Positions 5,899 to 8,209 of a DNA stretch of 8,209 nt are shown piece by piece. Under the pieces are notes generated by a model, which saw nothing but the letters and a program-made list of their open reading frames with translations, made no database searches and had not been told where the DNA came from. Source of the stretch: Oscillospiraceae bacterium (GTDB lineage: Bacteria > Bacillota > Clostridia > Oscillospirales > Ruminococcaceae). Within the stretch, counting starts at the first letter, position 1, and each line of letters begins with the position of its first letter. The stretch is taken from NCBI GenBank assembly GCA_017396055.1, contig JAFQND010000125.1:1-8209 (forward strand). Reading direction: 5' to 3'. The translations under genes were made by a program, and so were the position numbers.

Positions 5899-5918
5899 CA
5901 GCACGCCGGCTTGTGCTG
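5899..5918 (+). other. Hairpin in the MATE leader
   Basis: CAGCAC at 5899-5904 pairs with GTGCTG at 5913-5918 around an eight-base loop, two bases before the ribosome binding site AAAGGAGG (5921-5928). The loop side includes CACGCCGGCTTG (5902-5913), one mismatch from the palindrome at 4361-4372. It could be a protein-binding site or a weak translational element; no known riboswitch is recognisable. Confidence 0.4.
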
Positions 5919-5937
5919 CAAAAGGAGGCGGCTTTCG

Positions 5938-7338
5938 ATGGCATCGAAAACTCAGCTTAACATTACAGACAGTTCCCGCAAACCTTATCTGACGATCCTT
6001 TTACTGGCATGGCCGGTATTTGTAGAACAGATCTTTACGACTCTGGTCAGCTTTGTGGATACCATGATGGTAGGTTCGCTGGGCGCAGAGGCTACTGCGT
6101 CTGTCAGCATCAGCAACTCACCGGTATTTCTTTTGAATGGTCTGGTTATGTCGCTGGGCGTGGGCATTACCGCTCTGGTAGCGAGAGCGACCGGTGCTGA
6201 GGATGCTGCCATGGTACGCAGACTGATGCGGCATGCCTTGCTGGCCATTCTGTATGTGGGTGCGCCTGTGACAATACTGGTGCTGGCCCTTTCGAGACAG
6301 ATCCCTCTCTGGATGGGAGCGGCTCCCGAGATTCTGGATACCGCCGCACAGTATAACTTTATCGTTTCCTGCGGACGCATCTTCTCACTGACAGGTATGA
6401 TCTTGAACTCCGCCTTCAGAGGATACGGCGATACCAAAACGCCGATGAAGGCCAATATGGTGCTCAACGTTGTCAATGTCGTCGGTAACTTTTTGCTGAT
6501 CTATCCCACAAGAGAGATCACAGTCGCGGGTATCTCGTTTACCATGATCGGCGCGGGATGGGGAGTTGCGGGCGCAGCCACGGCGACTGCCATCGGTATG
6601 GCGGTTTCGGGCGGTATCGCTCTGTTCAATGCCTTCCGCAAGAGCAACCCTTATCATATTTCCTTCAGGGAAAAGAATTCGCTGCAGCCGGACAGAGAGC
6701 TTTGCCGCAGCATTTTCAAGATCAGCATGCCCGCCATGCTGGAGCGCCTTTGTCTCTCTTCTGCCGGTGTACTGACCGCCAGCACCATTGCTGCGCTGGG
6801 AACGGCAAGCGTGGCAGCCAACGCCCTTTGCGGCACGGCGGAGTCGCTTTCCTATATGCCGGCCTTCGCATTTCAGATGGCGATCACCACTCTGGTCGGA
6901 CCGTCGCTGGGTGCCGGAGATCCCGCCCTTGCCGAACGGTTTGTCAAAAACTGTAATCTGATGGGCGGAACGGTCATGTTCTTTACGGGAACGGCACTTT
7001 TTGTCTTTGCGGAGCCCATTATCGGCATGTTCACGCCGGACCCCACTGTTATCGCCATTGCGGCCGGATGTCTGAGAGTGGAGGCGTCCATTCAGGTACC
7101 GCAGGTCATCGGCTGGATCTATTCCGGTGCGCTGCGCGGTGCGGGCGATACCAAATCCATCTTCTACATCAATGCCGCCGCAAACTGGGGCATCCGGACC
7201 GCCGGTCTGCTCATTGCGATCCGCGTACTCCATCTGCAGCTGACCACGGCATATATCGTGGTCGCTGTTGAGATCACTGTGCGGGCAGTATTGTTCTATC
7301 TTCGCTACCGCAGCGGAAAGTGGAAGACTGTCTTGTAA
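5938..7338 (+). CDS. MATE-family multidrug/toxin efflux transporter
   Basis: A 466-residue inner-membrane protein with about 12 hydrophobic segments arranged as two homologous halves, the normal MATE length and fold. The first helix holds the WPVFVE motif (25-30). The repeat of the halves shows in RGYGDTKTP (161-169) and RGAGDTKS (400-407), the duplicated GDTK loop typical of the DinF/NorM-like branch. MATE proteins export cationic drugs, metabolites or toxins in exchange for Na+ or H+; the coupling ion and substrate cannot be fixed here. The start is ATG 5938, with AAAGGAGG nine bases upstream; an in-frame TTG at 5911 would place the ribosome binding site inside the coding region. The gene has its own promoter and sits between the macro/deformylase-like pair and the VWA gene. 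Confidence 0.95.
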   Translation: MASKTQLNITDSSRKPYLTILLLAWPVFVEQIFTTLVSFVDTMMVGSLGAEATASVSISNSPVFLLNGLVMSLGVGITALVARATGAEDAAMVRRLMRHALLAILYVGAPVTILVLALSRQIPLWMGAAPEILDTAAQYNFIVSCGRIFSLTGMILNSAFRGYGDTKTPMKANMVLNVVNVVGNFLLIYPTREITVAGISFTMIGAGWGVAGAATATAIGMAVSGGIALFNAFRKSNPYHISFREKNSLQPDRELCRSIFKISMPAMLERLCLSSAGVLTASTIAALGTASVAANALCGTAESLSYMPAFAFQMAITTLVGPSLGAGDPALAERFVKNCNLMGGTVMFFTGTALFVFAEPIIGMFTPDPTVIAIAAGCLRVEASIQVPQVIGWIYSGALRGAGDTKSIFYINAAANWGIRTAGLLIAIRVLHLQLTTAYIVVAVEITVRAVLFYLRYRSGKWKTVL

Positions 7339-7342
7339 AACT

Positions 7343-7364
7343 GTCGCTTTTCGGGCGACCTTTT
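7343..7364 (+). terminator. Weak candidate terminator after the MATE gene
   Basis: GTCGC at 7343-7347 pairs with GCGAC at 7355-7359, followed by a C and four Ts. The stem is short and the T run poor, so read-through into the VWA gene is quite possible. Confidence 0.4.
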
Positions 7365-7418
7365 CGAGCTGAAAATACGGTACACTGAAGTCAGAAAAAA
7401 CTTTGGAGGTACTGTATC

Positions 7419-8081
7419 ATGAAGAAAAATCTCACAGAACTCGTTTTTATCCTGGATCGCTCCGGTTCGATGTCCGGCCTTGAGCGGGATACGGTGGGCG
7501 GATTCAACTCGATGCTCGCAAAACAGAAAAAAGAGGGCGGCGATGCCGTTGTCACCACGGTTCTCTTTGACGGGGAAGTCGAACTGCTTCACGACCGCGC
7601 AGATATCGGCGGCGTATCGCCCCTGACCGAAAAGGACTATCAGGTGGGCGGCTGTACAGCACTGCTGGATGCGATGGGCTGTACGATCCGGAAGATCAGA
7701 CGGGCGAGGGAACATGTCCTGAAGGAATACCGGCCTGACAAGACCCTTTTTGTGATCATTACGGACGGCGAGGAGAATGCTTCGCGTGAATATTCGTCGT
7801 CACAGGTCAAAGCCCTTGTGGAACAACAGAAGGAAGACGGCTGGGAATTTGTTTTTCTCGGCGCCAATATCGATGCCATCACAGCTGCAGGCAGGGTGGG
7901 GATCGATGCTTCCCGTGCGGTGAACTATCATTCCGATGCCCGGGGGACGAGAGAGAATTTTGCCGCTGTGAGCGATCTGGTAGGAAAATTCCGCGCTGCG
8001 CCTTCCTGCGGCGCAGCTTCTGTGCTGGATGACGGCAGCTGGAGAGCCAGCATTGACGCCGACTATCAAAAGAGAAAGTGA
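7419..8081 (+). CDS. Von Willebrand factor A (VWA) domain protein, cytosolic
   Basis: A 220-residue protein that is essentially one VWA domain. The metal-ion-dependent adhesion site is complete: DRSGS (Asp13, Ser15, Ser17), Thr80 in GGCT, and Asp116 in ITDGEEN. Residues about 143-170 (WEFVFLGANIDAI...) form the last strand and helix. No signal peptide or membrane segment is seen, so it should act inside the cell. VWA proteins of this type bind a partner through Mg2+ and often sit in stress-response or AAA+ ATPase-linked modules; no such ATPase is in the window. The start at 7419 has GGAGG at 7405-7409. A TACACT at 7381-7386 could be a -10 box but lacks a good -35, so the gene may depend partly on read-through from the MATE gene. 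The next gene starts 15 bases downstream. Confidence 0.92.
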   Translation: MKKNLTELVFILDRSGSMSGLERDTVGGFNSMLAKQKKEGGDAVVTTVLFDGEVELLHDRADIGGVSPLTEKDYQVGGCTALLDAMGCTIRKIRRAREHVLKEYRPDKTLFVIITDGEENASREYSSSQVKALVEQQKEDGWEFVFLGANIDAITAAGRVGIDASRAVNYHSDARGTRENFAAVSDLVGKFRAAPSCGAASVLDDGSWRASIDADYQKRK

Positions 8082-8096
8082 CCGAAAGGAGAAACC

Positions 8097-8209
8097 ATGC
8101 TTTATACCCCCATGACCAAAAAGGCACTGAAACTCTGCTATGAGGCGCATAAGGAACAGACCGACAAATCCGGTATGCCCTATGTGTTCCATCCTTTCCA
8201 TCTGGCAGA
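8097..8209 (+). CDS. RelA/SpoT-type HD hydrolase, N-terminal fragment (3' end outside window)
   Basis: Only the first 37 codons are inside the window. They read like the start of the HD hydrolase domain of RelA/SpoT proteins: ALKLCYEAHKEQ (10-21), then SGMPYVFHPFHLA (25-37), matching the family pattern A..AH..Q..KSG.PY..HP..VA. His32 would be the first metal ligand. Full-length relatives hydrolyse (p)ppGpp or related nucleotides; whether this is a hydrolase-only protein or carries a synthetase domain cannot be seen. The start has AAAGGAG at 8085-8091, five bases before the ATG. The gene lies 15 bases after the VWA stop and is likely cotranscribed. Its 12-base leader ACCGAAAGGAGA (8081-8092) also occurs before the macro-domain gene at 4414-4425. 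Confidence 0.8.
   Translation, partial: MLYTPMTKKALKLCYEAHKEQTDKSGMPYVFHPFHLA

Noticed and set aside
7381..7418. Possible promoter and operator half-site before the VWA gene (TACACT at 7381, TACTGTAT at 7410)
   Set aside because: No acceptable -35 box lies 16-18 bases upstream of TACACT. The TACTGTAT match is only eight bases, has no dyad and lies between the ribosome binding site and the start codon.
1..8209. Anti-phage defence island, integrase, insertion sequence or CRISPR array
   Set aside because: No transposase, recombinase, nuclease, reverse transcriptase or regularly spaced repeats are visible. Macro and VWA domains alone do not establish a defence system.

Overview
The window looks like chromosomal DNA of a low-to-mid GC Gram-positive bacterium, most likely a Clostridia-type Firmicute. 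The reasons are: strong AAAGGAG-type ribosome binding sites before nearly every gene; compact TTGACA/TATAAT-like promoters with 17-bp spacers; a YtrA-type GntR regulator leading an ABC transporter operon; and a macro-domain protein with a C-terminal extension of a kind I associate with Firmicutes. This assignment is inference. Genes are densely packed, no gap exceeds about 160 bases, and I see no transposase, phage gene, tRNA, rRNA or CRISPR array.

Layout, left to right. (1) The 3' end of an unidentified, possibly TIM-barrel gene with its terminator. (2) A monocistronic gene for a small HD-fold protein that lacks the signature Asp of its HD pair. (3) An autoregulated operon: GntR/YtrA-type repressor, ABC ATPase and ABC-2 type membrane protein, joined by two ATGA overlaps and closed by a strong hairpin. 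(4) A convergent Cys-type sulfatase gene on the minus strand that shares this bidirectional terminator. (5) From a divergent promoter region, a plus-strand pair: macro-domain protein plus a short peptide deformylase-like protein. (6) A MATE-family efflux gene with its own promoter. (7) A von Willebrand factor A (VWA) domain protein followed 15 bases later by the start of a RelA/SpoT-type HD hydrolase that runs off the window.

How the parts may work together. The repressor has an almost ideal operator (9-bp arms, 4-bp spacer) over its own -10 box, so the transporter is probably induced by a ligand or membrane stress. The HD gene is framed by two near-identical terminator hairpins. Each hairpin is followed by a promoter with the same 12-bp sequence over the -10 region, so the HD gene may belong to the same regulon or may have entered by duplication of the intergenic unit. 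The right half combines an ADP-ribose-binding macro domain, a deformylase-like metalloenzyme, a MATE exporter, a cytosolic VWA protein and an alarmone-type hydrolase. This resembles a stress or nucleotide-signalling neighbourhood, but no single gene here proves a new defence or signalling system.
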